45,701 nucleotides of DNA, taken from Terriglobia bacterium. GTDB lineage: Bacteria > Acidobacteriota > Terriglobia > Bryobacterales > Bryobacteraceae. The notes under the pieces are model-generated. The model was not told the origin of the DNA and made no database searches. It worked only from the letters and a program-made list of their open reading frames with translations. The DNA lies in assembly GCA_025363475.1 (NCBI GenBank), contig JANYDS010000093.1, positions 1 to 45,701 of the forward strand, written 5' to 3'. Positions 9,378 through 18,264 of this stretch are shown piece by piece (the stretch's first letter is position 1; each line of letters starts with the position of its first letter). The translations under genes were made by a program, and so were the position numbers.

Positions 9378-10363
9378 CCGGTCTGCTGGGCCTCTTTCCT
9401 TCGTTTGAATCGTCCGTTTTCGGGGGCGTTCAGGAAACCGGTCGGCAGGCTTGGTCCGTACTCAAAAATCAGTCGGCTCTTGATGCGAAAGCCTTTCTAT
9501 ACGAGGCGGGCACTTCCCGGGTTTCCGCGGCGGCGGATGCGCTCAGGTGTCGGTCAAAAGTCGATACCTTGCTGGTCTGGCACTGCGGCCTGTTGAAACT
9601 GACTCCATTTATCGCCAGTTCCATACGTCGTCGCGTTGTCTTTCTGCATGGTATTGAGGCCTGGCACCGGCATGATGCCTTTACTTCATGGCTGCTGCGC
9701 CGCACGCACTTGTTTCTGTCCAACAGCGACTACACCTGGCAGCGTTTTCTGGTGTCGCATCCCGAATGCTCGCAGATTTCCCACCGCACCGTTTCTCTCG
9801 GCTGTGGCGTCCCGCTGGACGAGGTGCCGTCATGCGATGCTGTGCCGGCTGCCATCATGATCGGTCGCATGCAAAAGGGTGAAGATTACAAAGGTCACCG
9901 CGAAATGATCGGGCTTTGGCCCCAGGTTCTTGAATCGATTCCCGCCGCCCGGCTCTGGATCGTGGGGGGTGGGGATCTGCGCCAGGATCTTGAACAACTC
10001 GTTCAAACCGCACGATTAACTGCGAGTGTGACGTTTTTCGGTGCTATCCCGGAAGCCGAAAAGAATGATCTGCTGCGCCGTTGCCGGGTTCTTGCACTCC
10101 CCAGCGCCGGCGAAGGGTTTGGGCTGGTTTATCTCGAAGCCATGCGCATGGGCAAACCTTGCCTGGTGAGCAATATCGACGCGGGCAGGGAAGTCGTAAA
10201 TCCTCCCGAAGCGGGGCTGGTGGCTGACCTCCCTGCAATCCTGCGCCTGCTCAGCGCAGGGTCCGATTGGGACGAAATGTCGGCTCGGGCCAGGCACCGC
10301 TACGATTCAACTTTCACCGAAATGGACTTTCAGAAGCGCCTGCTCGCAGCCCTGGCCGAATGA
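9374..10363 (+). CDS. Family 4 glycosyltransferase (short)
   Basis: A 329-aa GT-B transferase, at the short end for the family. The donor half shows AAIMIGRMQKGEDYKGH, LWIVGGGDLRQDLE and the clear E-x7-E motif in LPSAGEGFGLVYLEAMRMGKPCLVS. The N-terminal half is compact, with HGIEAWHRHDAF near residue 90. ATGA overlaps on both sides place it in the operon. It transfers an unknown sugar. Confidence 0.9.
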   Translation: MTGLLGLFPSFESSVFGGVQETGRQAWSVLKNQSALDAKAFLYEAGTSRVSAAADALRCRSKVDTLLVWHCGLLKLTPFIASSIRRRVVFLHGIEAWHRHDAFTSWLLRRTHLFLSNSDYTWQRFLVSHPECSQISHRTVSLGCGVPLDEVPSCDAVPAAIMIGRMQKGEDYKGHREMIGLWPQVLESIPAARLWIVGGGDLRQDLEQLVQTARLTASVTFFGAIPEAEKNDLLRRCRVLALPSAGEGFGLVYLEAMRMGKPCLVSNIDAGREVVNPPEAGLVADLPAILRLLSAGSDWDEMSARARHRYDSTFTEMDFQKRLLAALAE

Positions 10364-11511
10364 CGGAAGTTCGCAAAATTCTGCACGTCATTCCGTCAAT
10401 CGCCGCGGTTCATGGCGGTCCCAGCGTAATGGTTGAAATGATGGCACGCGGACTGGCGAACACGGGTGTCGACGTCCATATTGCAACCACTAATGATGAC
10501 GGGGCCGGGCGTTTGTCCGTGCCTTGCGGCGTGCCGGTACAGCGGGACGGCCTGAAGTATTGGTATTTCAACCGGCAGTTCAATTTTTACAAGTATTCAC
10601 GGCCCCTCAGTCAGTGGCTCGCGCAACACGTGCCCGACTACCAGCTGGTTCATATCCACGCGCTTTTCTCGCATTCTTCCAGCGCGGCTGCCCGGCATGC
10701 GCACCATCACGGCGTACCCTATATCGTGCGCCCGCTCGGTGTGCTGAATCGCTGGGGTATGGAAAACCGTCGCCCATGGCTCAAGCAACTCTCGATGCGT
10801 TTTCTCGAACGCCCGATTCTCAACGGGGCTGCGCTCATGCATTACACCAGCGAACAGGAACGGTACGAAGCTTCTCTGCTGGGTGTCAACACCCGCTCGG
10901 AGATCATCCCCAACCCCGTGCCTGTTGCGGCTTTCACCGGTTCCAAAGAACGTTTTCTTGCCCGGCATCCGGAACTTTTCGGACAACCGCTGGTTCTGTT
11001 TCTTTCGCGGATTGATCGCAAAAAAGGTCTGGAACTTCTGCTGCCCGCATTCGACCGCGTGCGTGCCCGGATTCCGGCTGCAGCCTTGATCATCGCTGGT
11101 TCCGGTGACGAAGCGCTGGTCCGCGAACTTCGTACGGAAACTCCAGACGTGATCTGGACCGGCTTCATTCAGGGCCAGGAAAAGGCCGACGCGCTCGCGG
11201 CTGCGGATGTATATGTGTTGCCGTCATGGTCAGAGAATTTCGGCGTGTCGGTGGTGGAGGCTATGGCGGCCGGATGCCCGGTTGTGGTGACGGATCAAGT
11301 GGCAATCCACGGCGACATTTCGAGCGCGAAGGCCGGCCTTGTTGTCGCGTGTGATGCCGGGGCTATTGCCGATGCGCTCTCGCGACTGTTGGTAGATGGG
11401 GCGGCCCGCGCGACCATGGGAGAGAACGGAAAATGTCTCACCCGGACACACTACTCACCGGAAGCAGTGACCACCCAGCTGCTCGCGGCCTACAGGGCGA
11501 TTCTCAATTGA
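10360..11511 (+). CDS. Family 4 glycosyltransferase
   Basis: A 383-aa GT-B retaining transferase. The start ATG at 10360 overlaps the preceding TGA (ATGA) and gives MTEVRKILHVIPSIAAVHGG; an in-frame start at 10267 only extends the protein back into the preceding gene. The glycine loop GGPSVMVEMMARGL, the donor strand VLFLSRIDRKKGLELLLPA and the E-x7-E region SENFGVSVVEAMAAGCPVVV are all present. It is one of seven GT4-type enzymes (counting the divergent ones) in the operon, which implies a glycan repeat of several sugars. Confidence 0.92.
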   Translation: MTEVRKILHVIPSIAAVHGGPSVMVEMMARGLANTGVDVHIATTNDDGAGRLSVPCGVPVQRDGLKYWYFNRQFNFYKYSRPLSQWLAQHVPDYQLVHIHALFSHSSSAAARHAHHHGVPYIVRPLGVLNRWGMENRRPWLKQLSMRFLERPILNGAALMHYTSEQERYEASLLGVNTRSEIIPNPVPVAAFTGSKERFLARHPELFGQPLVLFLSRIDRKKGLELLLPAFDRVRARIPAAALIIAGSGDEALVRELRTETPDVIWTGFIQGQEKADALAAADVYVLPSWSENFGVSVVEAMAAGCPVVVTDQVAIHGDISSAKAGLVVACDAGAIADALSRLLVDGAARATMGENGKCLTRTHYSPEAVTTQLLAAYRAILN

Positions 11512-12359
11512 TCGCCCCCGTTTCGGTCATCATCCTGACGTTCAACGAAGAGAGCAACATAGAGGCTTGTCTACAGGCGGTGCACGGCTGGACTCAGCAA
11601 ATTCTGGTCGTCGATTCGGGCAGTACCGACAAGACTCTTGAGATCGCGGGACGGTACGGCGCGGAAGTCTTCAATCATGCTTTTGAATCGCATGTTCTGC
11701 AGTGGGACTGGGCTTTGCGCAATCTTCCCATCACCGGCGAATGGGTGATGGGGCTTGATGCCGACCAGGTTGTCAGTCCTGAATTAGCGGCTGAAATTCA
11801 GCAGCTCAATTCACCCCGGTTTCAAGACGTCCACGGCATCTACGTCAATCGCCGCCAGATCTTTCGCGGCCAGTGGATCAAACACGGTGGTTACTATCCC
11901 AAATACCTGCTGAAGATCTTCCGGCCAGCCTGTGTGGTGACCGATGAGAACGATCTGGTGGACCATCATTTTCACGTGCGCGGCCCGGTCGCGAAACTCA
12001 AGGGCGACCTGATCGAAGCCAATCGAAAAGAAGACGACATCTTTTTCTGGATTGAGAAGCACAACAAGTATGCAAAGAAACTGGCCATTGAAGAACGTAT
12101 GCGCCGCGACGGTAAACGGCCGGATTTGATAGAGGCGTCCTGGCTCGGCAACCCCGACCAGCGCACGCTGCGGATGAAAAAACTCTGGGTGCTGATGCCG
12201 CTTTATCTAAGGCCGTTTCTTTATTTTTTTTACCGGTATTTTCTGCGCCTCGGTTTCCTTGACGGGAAAGAAGGGGCTATTTTTCACTTTCTGCACGCAT
12301 TCTGGTTTCGCCTTCTCGTGGACATTCACCTGGACAACAATGAACATTCTCGGACTTAA
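11508..12359 (+). CDS. Family 2 glycosyltransferase, WaaE-like, TTG start
   Basis: A 283-aa GT2 enzyme of the type related to LPS-core transferase WaaE: APVSVIILTFNEESNIEACL, then VVDSGSTDKT, and MGLDADQVV for metal binding. The C-terminal part is basic with the motif HGGYYPKYLLKIFRP. I place the start at TTG 11508, whose TTGA overlaps the preceding stop exactly as ATGA and GTGA do elsewhere in this operon; it starts directly before the first beta strand. The listed ATG at 11433 would add 25 unlikely residues inside the preceding gene. Its 3' end overlaps the carbamoyltransferase gene by 20 bp. Confidence 0.9.
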   Translation: MIAPVSVIILTFNEESNIEACLQAVHGWTQQILVVDSGSTDKTLEIAGRYGAEVFNHAFESHVLQWDWALRNLPITGEWVMGLDADQVVSPELAAEIQQLNSPRFQDVHGIYVNRRQIFRGQWIKHGGYYPKYLLKIFRPACVVTDENDLVDHHFHVRGPVAKLKGDLIEANRKEDDIFFWIEKHNKYAKKLAIEERMRRDGKRPDLIEASWLGNPDQRTLRMKKLWVLMPLYLRPFLYFFYRYFLRLGFLDGKEGAIFHFLHAFWFRLLVDIHLDNNEHSRT

Positions 12360-14094
12360 CGCATTTCACGGCGACGCTTCTGCGGCCCTGCTCCAGGACG
12401 GTGTCCTGGTCATGGCGGTGGAGGAAGAGCGCCTCAATCGCATCAAACACTGGGCCGGTCTGCCCGCCGGTGGGGCGGCACTCTGCCTTGAAGGAACAAA
12501 TCTTGCGGACCTGAAACACATCGCGATTTCGCGCGACCCGAAAGCCAATTTCTGGCGCAAAGTGGTTCGAGTCGCGACGCACCCTGAAGCGTGGGGCCAT
12601 GCGCGGTCGCGTGCGGCCAACAGCCTGCGGCTCACGGGCGTAAAAGCGGAGCTGCAAAAGACGCTTTCAGGCAGCATTGAACAAGCAGAGTTCCATTTCG
12701 TGGAACACCACCGGGCGCATCTGGCGAGTGCGTTTTTCTGTTCCCCGTTTGCGGAAGCGGCAGTGGCTTCAGTGGATGGCTTTGGCGACTTCGCCAGTTC
12801 CATGTGGGCGGTGGGTAAAGACAACAACATCGACGTAAAAGGCACTACGCGGTTCCCTCATTCGCTCGGTATTTTTTATACTGCCTTCACTCAGTTTCTG
12901 GGCTTTCCGAATTACGGTGACGAGTACAAAATGATGGGCCTCGGGGCGTACGGAGAACCCCGGTTCGCGTCGAAAATTCGCGAAGTGGTGAGGCACGAGA
13001 ACGGCGAGTTCCGGCTCAACCTCGATTACTTCATCCACCACACGGAAGGCGTTGAGATGACGTGGGAAGGCGGTCAGCCGGCACTCGGCAACGTCTACTC
13101 GAAGAAGATGATTGAAGCCTTCGGGCCGGCGCGGATTGCCCGCAGCGAAATCGGGCCGGAGACCGCTGATATGGCGGCTTCGGTGCAGGTTGTGTTTGAA
13201 GAAGTCTACTTCGCGTTCCTCAACTATCTGCACAAAGCAACGGGCCAGAAAGCACTGTGTCTGGCGGGTGGCTGCGCTTTGAACTGCGCGGCTAACGGCA
13301 AGATTTTCGACAAGACTCCTTTCACCGACCTGTATGTTCAGCCGGCGTCGAATGACTCCGGAACTTCGATTGGCGCGGCGCAATATGTGTGGCATCAGAA
13401 GCTGGGCAAGCCCCGGTCCTTTTCGATGAAACATGCGTATTACGGTCCGTCCTTTGATGAGGTGCAAGTCAAGGCTGCGCTGGACGCGGCTGGTGTCATT
13501 GCGCACCGTTACGACGAGGCTGAACTGCTGGACTGCACGGCGCGGGAAATCGCTGACGGTAAAGTGCTGGGCTGGTTTCAGGGACGTATGGAATTCGGCC
13601 CGCGCGCACTGGGCAATCGCAGCATTCTGGCGGACCCGCGCCGCACCGACATGAAGGACATTCTGAACAGCCGCATTAAACATCGCGAGCATTTCCGACC
13701 TTTCTGTCCTTCCATACGCGCTGACCGCACGGGCGAATTTTTTGAAACATCATACCCGGCACCGTTCATGGTGGCAGCTTACAAGCTGCGTCCGGAGCGG
13801 CAGGCTGAGGTGCCCGCTATTACCCACAATGACGGGACAGGCCGCTTGCAGACAGTGGAACAGGACCAGAATCTGCTCTACTGGAAACTCCTCACCCGCT
13901 TCGGAGAGCTGACCGGGATACCAATTTTGCTCAATACTTCCTTCAACGAAAATGAACCGGTAGTGAACACCCCGGCGCAGGCGCTCGATTGTTTCCTGCG
14001 GACCAACATGGATGTTCTGGTGGCGGGCCCGTTTGTCCTTTATAAAGCCGAGAACTTGCACGCATCGGAGAACCGCAAGGCATTTGGGAGCTAA
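12340..14094 (+). CDS. Carbamoyltransferase (NodU/CmcH family)
   Basis: A 584-aa O-carbamoyltransferase that moves a carbamoyl group from carbamoyl phosphate (through an adenylate) to a sugar hydroxyl. The N-terminal Kae1-like domain starts MNILGLNAFHGDASAALLQDG and contains EEERLNRIKH, VEHHRAHLASAF, SVDGFGD and LAGGCALNCAANGK. The C-terminal Carbam_trans_C domain contains GRMEFGPRALGNRSILADPR and LNTSFNENEPVV. Length is typical. ATG 12340 was chosen over an upstream in-frame ATG because the conserved first strand begins there. Its end shares one base with the next ATG (TAATG). I infer that it decorates the polysaccharide made by this operon. Confidence 0.93.
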   Translation: MNILGLNAFHGDASAALLQDGVLVMAVEEERLNRIKHWAGLPAGGAALCLEGTNLADLKHIAISRDPKANFWRKVVRVATHPEAWGHARSRAANSLRLTGVKAELQKTLSGSIEQAEFHFVEHHRAHLASAFFCSPFAEAAVASVDGFGDFASSMWAVGKDNNIDVKGTTRFPHSLGIFYTAFTQFLGFPNYGDEYKMMGLGAYGEPRFASKIREVVRHENGEFRLNLDYFIHHTEGVEMTWEGGQPALGNVYSKKMIEAFGPARIARSEIGPETADMAASVQVVFEEVYFAFLNYLHKATGQKALCLAGGCALNCAANGKIFDKTPFTDLYVQPASNDSGTSIGAAQYVWHQKLGKPRSFSMKHAYYGPSFDEVQVKAALDAAGVIAHRYDEAELLDCTAREIADGKVLGWFQGRMEFGPRALGNRSILADPRRTDMKDILNSRIKHREHFRPFCPSIRADRTGEFFETSYPAPFMVAAYKLRPERQAEVPAITHNDGTGRLQTVEQDQNLLYWKLLTRFGELTGIPILLNTSFNENEPVVNTPAQALDCFLRTNMDVLVAGPFVLYKAENLHASENRKAFGS

Positions 14095-15299
14095 TGAAGA
14101 TCCTGCTGCTCAATCAGTGCTTCTACCCTGATGTTGTTTCGACCGCCCAGCATACAAAAGATCTGGCGCTGGCACTGGCCGAACGGGGACATGAAGTGAC
14201 TGCGATTGCGGGCAGCCGGGGGTATGACAATCCCGAGCTGCGCTTTCCCGCAAGGGAAACATGGAAGGGCATCCGCATCATCCGGATTGCGAGCCTGGCG
14301 ACGGGCAAAAGCAGCAAGCTCCGGCGGGCGTTCAATTTCGGGAGCTTCTTTGTTTCGTGTTTCTTCCGGCTGCTGACCATGCCGCGTTTCGATGTGGTGG
14401 TGGCGCTGACGTCGCCGCCGCTGATCTCGGCTCTGGCTGCACTGTTTGTGCGAATCAAGGGGGGCCGGTTCCTTTTTTGGGTGATGGATTTGAATCCGGA
14501 TGAGGCGATTGCGGCGGGCTGGCTGCGGGCGGATTCGCCAGTAGCGCGTGTACTGGAATCCATTCTGCGCTATAGCGCGAATGCCGCCGACAAAGTGATT
14601 GTGCTGGACCGCTTTATGCGCGACGGCATGCTGGCGAAAGGAATCGAAGCGGGGCGTCTTGCAACCATTGCCCCGTGGTCGCATGATCAGGAAGTTGGCT
14701 TCGATGCAGCAGGGCGGGAACGGTTCCGCGAGACGCATGGGCTGGCCGGTAAGTTTGTGGTGATGTATTCGGGTAATCATAGTCCGATACATCCGCTGGA
14801 TACGATTCTTGAGGCGGCGCAGCGTCTGAGTTCGAGGGCCGATATTGCGTTCTGTTTTGTGGGCGGCGGCAGTGAACACGCGCGGGTGCGGGCGTTTGCG
14901 GCAGAGCATGGTTTGAAGAACGTGTTGTGTCTGCCTTATCAGCCGCTGGCTGAGCTTTCCAGCTCACTTTCGGCAGCGGATCTTCATCTGGTAGTACTGG
15001 GTAAACCGATGGCCGGACTGGTGCACCCCTGCAAAATTTACAACGTGATGGCGGTGGGGGTTCCGATTTTGTTTGTAGGGCCGGGCGAGAGCCATGTGGG
15101 TGACATTGTGCGGCGGTGGCCTCAACTCCCGATTACTGTGATTGAACATGGCGATGTAGCCAGTGCGGTGGCCCGGATCGAAAAGAAGGCAGACGGAGAA
15201 ATGCCGAACGAGGCGCTGCGGGAAGCGGCGGGGGCATTCGCAGCGGACCGATTGCTGCGGGAATATATAGACCTGGTGGAAATTATGGAGCGGCCATGA
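14094..15299 (+). CDS. Family 4 glycosyltransferase, WbuB-like
   Basis: A 401-aa GT-B transferase similar to WbuB-type enzymes: MKILLLNQCFYPDVVSTAQHTKDLALALAERGHEV, with the conserved YPDVVSTAQH acceptor region, then FWVMDLNPDEAIAAGW and FVVMYSGNHSPIHPLDTILEAA. WbuB relatives add N-acetyl-fucosamine-like residues, but that specificity cannot be confirmed here. It overlaps the next gene by ATGA. From here on the coding strand is clearly G-rich, unlike the C-rich first genes of the same operon. Confidence 0.9.
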   Translation: MKILLLNQCFYPDVVSTAQHTKDLALALAERGHEVTAIAGSRGYDNPELRFPARETWKGIRIIRIASLATGKSSKLRRAFNFGSFFVSCFFRLLTMPRFDVVVALTSPPLISALAALFVRIKGGRFLFWVMDLNPDEAIAAGWLRADSPVARVLESILRYSANAADKVIVLDRFMRDGMLAKGIEAGRLATIAPWSHDQEVGFDAAGRERFRETHGLAGKFVVMYSGNHSPIHPLDTILEAAQRLSSRADIAFCFVGGGSEHARVRAFAAEHGLKNVLCLPYQPLAELSSSLSAADLHLVVLGKPMAGLVHPCKIYNVMAVGVPILFVGPGESHVGDIVRRWPQLPITVIEHGDVASAVARIEKKADGEMPNEALREAAGAFAADRLLREYIDLVEIMERP

Positions 15300-16225
15300 A
15301 GATTCTGATCACCGGCGGGGCAGGATATATTGGCAGCCGGCTGGGATGCAGACTGGCCGGGGATCATGAGGTTGTGCTGCTGGACAATCTGCGGCGCGGG
15401 ACGCGTGCGGCGGCAGAAGGGCTTGTGCTGGTGGAGGGCGATGTGCGCGACGCCGGACTGCTGCGGGAAGTGAGCCAGGACTGTGAGGTGGTGTTTCATC
15501 TGGCGGCGGAATCGGCTGTGATGTCGGCCGCGGCTGATCCGGAATACTGTTTTGAGACGAATGTCGCCGGGACATTTCGGGTGCTGCGGGCGGCGCAGGC
15601 GGCGGGTGTGAAGCGGGTGGTATTTAGTTCGTCGCGTGAGGTTTATGGCGAGTGTGCGGCGCTGCCGGTGGCGGAATCGGCTGCGCTGGCCCCTTGTAAT
15701 GTTTATGGTTCGAGCAAGGCAGCGGCGGAAATGTGCTGCAGTTCGTTTCGTAAGGCAGGACTGGAAGTTGCGGTGGTTCGTTTATCGAACGTGTATGGGC
15801 CGGGCGACCAGGGCCGGGTGATTCCGCTGTTTGTGGGGCAGGCGGTGCGAGGTTTTCCGCTGACATTGTTTGGTGCGCAGCAGGTGATGGATTTTGTGTG
15901 GATAGACACCGTGGTTGATTCGCTGGTGCGGCTGGGTTTGGGCGCTTACGTGGAGGGGCCGCTGAATGTGGGCAGTGGCAAGGGAACGACGATTGTGGAC
16001 CTTGCGAGGCGGGTGGTGGCGGAGGCGGAATCGGCGTCTTTGGTGGAGGTTGTGGATCAGCGTCAGGGAGAGGTGATGCGGTTTGTGGCGGATACGGCGG
16101 CTGCTGAGCGGGAGATCGGCCTGGCGGTTCCGGGAGATGCCCTGTTCGGGTTGAGAGAGGTTATTCTGGCGGCAAAAGTAGGATCAGAACAGGATCAGAA
16201 CAGGATCAGAATAGGATCAAATTAG
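15296..16225 (+). CDS. NAD-dependent epimerase/dehydratase (GalE-like)
   Basis: An extended short-chain dehydrogenase of 309 aa acting on nucleotide sugars, probably a 4-epimerase. The NAD site GGAGYIG is at residues 7-13. The catalytic residues are in VVFSSSREVYGE (Ser) and in VYGSSKAAAE (Tyr and Lys of Y-x3-K). RLSNVYGPGDQGRVIPLF and FVWIDTVVDSLVRL are typical substrate and dimer motifs. The last 14 residues (GSEQDQNRIRIGSN) come from an 11-bp tandem repeat and look like a recent tail rather than part of the fold. It is the last gene of the operon. Confidence 0.92.
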   Translation: MKILITGGAGYIGSRLGCRLAGDHEVVLLDNLRRGTRAAAEGLVLVEGDVRDAGLLREVSQDCEVVFHLAAESAVMSAAADPEYCFETNVAGTFRVLRAAQAAGVKRVVFSSSREVYGECAALPVAESAALAPCNVYGSSKAAAEMCCSSFRKAGLEVAVVRLSNVYGPGDQGRVIPLFVGQAVRGFPLTLFGAQQVMDFVWIDTVVDSLVRLGLGAYVEGPLNVGSGKGTTIVDLARRVVAEAESASLVEVVDQRQGEVMRFVADTAAAEREIGLAVPGDALFGLREVILAAKVGSEQDQNRIRIGSN

Positions 16226-16250
16226 GATAAAGCAGGACTAAAGTAGGATG
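16180..16250 (+). repeat. 11-bp tandem repeat across the end of the epimerase gene
   Basis: Six units plus a partial seventh: AGGATCAGAAC twice, then AGGATCAGAAT, AGGATCAAATT, the 10-bp AGGATAAAGC, AGGACTAAAGT, and AGGATGG. The first four units are inside the epimerase gene and encode its tail and TAG stop (16223-16225). Since 11 is not a multiple of 3, each unit is read in a different frame, so a change in unit number would change the C-terminal tail. The decay from perfect to degenerate copies runs left to right. Confidence 0.9.
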
Positions 16251-16277
16251 GTTGCGGACATCCTAATCGGCTGTTTT
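16244..16277 (+). terminator. Possible terminator hairpin after the glycan operon
   Basis: TAGGATG (16244-16250) and CATCCTA (16259-16265) form a perfect 7-bp stem with an 8-nt loop, and TTTT follows at 16274-16277. The stem is short and only partly GC, so termination would be weak. The same right arm (ATCCTAAT, 16260-16267) can also pair with ATTAGGAT at 16221-16228. The remaining sequence to 16493 is AT-rich and holds no convincing gene; a short frame at 16292-16486 has no recognisable content. Confidence 0.4.
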
Positions 16278-16493
16278 GTACACATAAATTATTGAAAATA
16301 AAGGTCGATGCTAATTATCTCCCTGTGGAAATTAGGATCGAACCGGCAAAAAACACTTTTTTCGGCACAGAGTCAAAGTTATTCAGTTGTCAAAGAGCGG
16401 GAACGCGATCAGTATCGCTCATCCGAGGGCGGCTGAGCGGTGCTTTGCGGCATAACTCCTTAGCTCTCATCGGGAAATTTTGTTAGAGGCTGT

Positions 16494-18212
16494 GTGACCG
16501 GGTTCCTGACGCTTGATGATTTGTTGTTGCCCGCGCCGTTGCCGGCGGTGGTGGCGGTACTCCTGGCGGCAGGTGTCTGGGGACTGGCGCGGGGCGCGGC
16601 CCGTTTCGTGGTGCTACTGGGGCTGCTGGCGGCGCTGGTCAATTCGCTCCTGATGATGCACCTGGCGGGACTTTTTGTCCTGAGGGTGCTTGCCGCGCTG
16701 CTGGTGGTGACCGGAGTGGTCACTTTGCCCGCGACTTTCCGGGTATTGGTAGCGGCGGCGCGCGTATTTTTGGGGCAGTCTTTGATGGAACGGTTCGTTT
16801 TTGGCGTTGCGGCGTGTATTGTCGGCGGGCTGGGGCTGGCGGCACTGGGGCCGGTGACCGATCCGGATTCGCTCGATTACCATCTGGGCGTTCCGCTGGA
16901 ATGGTTGCGGAGTGGCGGTGCAATTAGTGAACCGCACTGGCTGCACGCGCGGCTTACGGGGCTGGGCGAGGCGCTGAACACGCTGGGTCTGGCGGGCGGG
17001 ACGGATTGTCTGGGCGCGGTGCTGCAGGTTTGCGGACTGCTGCTGGTGATTGCGGTGGTCGCACAGGCGGGCAGAACGCTGCGGGACCGGTTATTTGGTC
17101 TGTTGCTAGTGCTGCCTCCGGCGATTCTGCCCCTGGCGACATCGCAAAAGCCGCAATTGCTGCCGGCTGCGGCGCTGGTTGTCGCAATGATGCTGGCGCG
17201 GACGGCTGAATCGGGCTCCGATTTCGCTCTGGTTTTTGGTTGTGCGGCGTTTGCGGTGGCCTGTAAGTATTCATTCGTCGTTTCGGGCGGAGTGGTTGCG
17301 GTGGCGGCTCTAGGCTGGGCATATCGGCGCGGGCGGTTGCGTGTGGCTGCCGCATGGGCGGCGGTCGCATTTGTTGTGCTGGTGGTGCCGGGGATGGGGC
17401 GGAATCTGGCCTTGTATGGGGATCCGGTTTCACCTTTCCTGGAAGCGTGGCGGAAGCAGCCGGACCGGGAGGTGGCGGAGTTTGCGCGGTATCTGGGAAT
17501 TGTGGGCGGCGAGCATACGCTGGCGGGGGCGGGTCATTTTCTGAAGAGTGTTGTTTGGCCTGAAGGCGCGGGCGGAGGCCAGACGATTTTGGGGGTCGGA
17601 ATTCTGGTTCTACTGGTGCTGTCCGGCAACGGGTCAGTAGTTGCCTTCGCGGGTTTCGCAGCGGTGCTTGTGTTTACTCTTTGGCAGGGGCAGATGGCTC
17701 CGAGGTATTTGCTGGAAGGGTACTTCTGGTGTGCGGCGGCGGCGGCTCCCTGGTCCCGGTTGAAGAGCTTGCTGTTTTGTGGCCTGGCTGTGCAGACGGC
17801 AGGGGTGGCGGTGATGGCGTTGTTTGCGGCGGGGCTGTTGTTTCCGGGGGCGCTGATTCCGGCGTGGCGCGACCGGGTGATGCGTCGGGCGACCTATGGA
17901 TATGCCGAGGCGCGGTGGGTGGACCGGGTGGTTCCGAAAGGTGCGACGGTGATGTCGGAGAGCCGGGCTTATGCGCTGATGCCGCGGCCGTTTCGGATTC
18001 CGTGGTGCGCTTCGTGCGGGTCGGGGGCGGTGATGAATTTGGGGCGGGCGACTCCCGATGTGCTGGTTTTGGGGTATCCGGTGGCGGGGCAACTGGCTGA
18101 GGGGTGTTACTCCACGATCCTGGCGGGGCCGGAAAGGTTGCCTTATGCGGCGCGGAATCCATTCAATGCAAGGGAATATCAGGTAGTAGCGATGCGGGTC
18201 CGATGCGATTGA
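16494..18212 (+). CDS. Polytopic membrane protein, GT-C (PMT/ArnT-like) glycosyltransferase candidate
   Basis: A very hydrophobic 572-aa protein with about 11-13 membrane helices. After the first helices comes a periplasmic loop with DPDSLDYHLGVPLEWLRSGG, the kind of acidic first loop that GT-C transferases use to bind lipid-phosphate sugars, and then SQKPQLLPAAALV. The C-terminal periplasmic part (from about residue 490) includes two cysteines in RIPWCASCGSG. The start is GTG at 16494 with an AGAGG ribosome site upstream. Its stop lies inside the left arm of the vapB operator. I call the family from topology and the acidic loop only; the substrate is unknown. Confidence 0.7.
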   Translation: MTGFLTLDDLLLPAPLPAVVAVLLAAGVWGLARGAARFVVLLGLLAALVNSLLMMHLAGLFVLRVLAALLVVTGVVTLPATFRVLVAAARVFLGQSLMERFVFGVAACIVGGLGLAALGPVTDPDSLDYHLGVPLEWLRSGGAISEPHWLHARLTGLGEALNTLGLAGGTDCLGAVLQVCGLLLVIAVVAQAGRTLRDRLFGLLLVLPPAILPLATSQKPQLLPAAALVVAMMLARTAESGSDFALVFGCAAFAVACKYSFVVSGGVVAVAALGWAYRRGRLRVAAAWAAVAFVVLVVPGMGRNLALYGDPVSPFLEAWRKQPDREVAEFARYLGIVGGEHTLAGAGHFLKSVVWPEGAGGGQTILGVGILVLLVLSGNGSVVAFAGFAAVLVFTLWQGQMAPRYLLEGYFWCAAAAAPWSRLKSLLFCGLAVQTAGVAVMALFAAGLLFPGALIPAWRDRVMRRATYGYAEARWVDRVVPKGATVMSESRAYALMPRPFRIPWCASCGSGAVMNLGRATPDVLVLGYPVAGQLAEGCYSTILAGPERLPYAARNPFNAREYQVVAMRVRCD

Positions 18213-18237
18213 TGTCTAAAACATAATTTGACATCAA
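18209..18237 (+). promoter_or_regulatory. Inverted repeat, likely VapBC autoregulatory operator
   Basis: TTGATGTC (18209-18216) and GACATCAA (18230-18237) form a perfect 8-bp inverted repeat with a 13-bp spacer. The arm centres are 21 bp apart, about two DNA turns, as expected for two ribbon-helix-helix dimers on one face. The right arm overlaps the -35 box of the vapB promoter, so binding of a VapB-VapC complex would block RNA polymerase. The left arm includes the stop codon of the preceding gene. Confidence 0.65.
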
Positions 18238-18256
18238 AATGTGAAATAAGTATCAT
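18228..18256 (+). promoter_or_regulatory. Sigma-70-type promoter of vapBC (and possibly the lasso genes)
   Basis: A consensus -35 TTGACA (18228-18233) and a good -10 TATCAT (18251-18256) are separated by 17 bp. A start point about 7 bases after the -10 falls at 18263-18265, at or within two bases of the vapB ATG, so the message may be leaderless. The only upstream ribosome-like match is a weak TAGG. Confidence 0.7.
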
Positions 18257-18264
18257 TAGGCCGT

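Noticed and set aside
16180-16250. CRISPR array
   Set aside because: Units are 11 bp with no spacers; it is a simple tandem repeat.
16292-16486. 64-codon frame in the gap after the glycan operon
   Set aside because: No family features and no ribosome site; reads as noise in an AT-rich gap.
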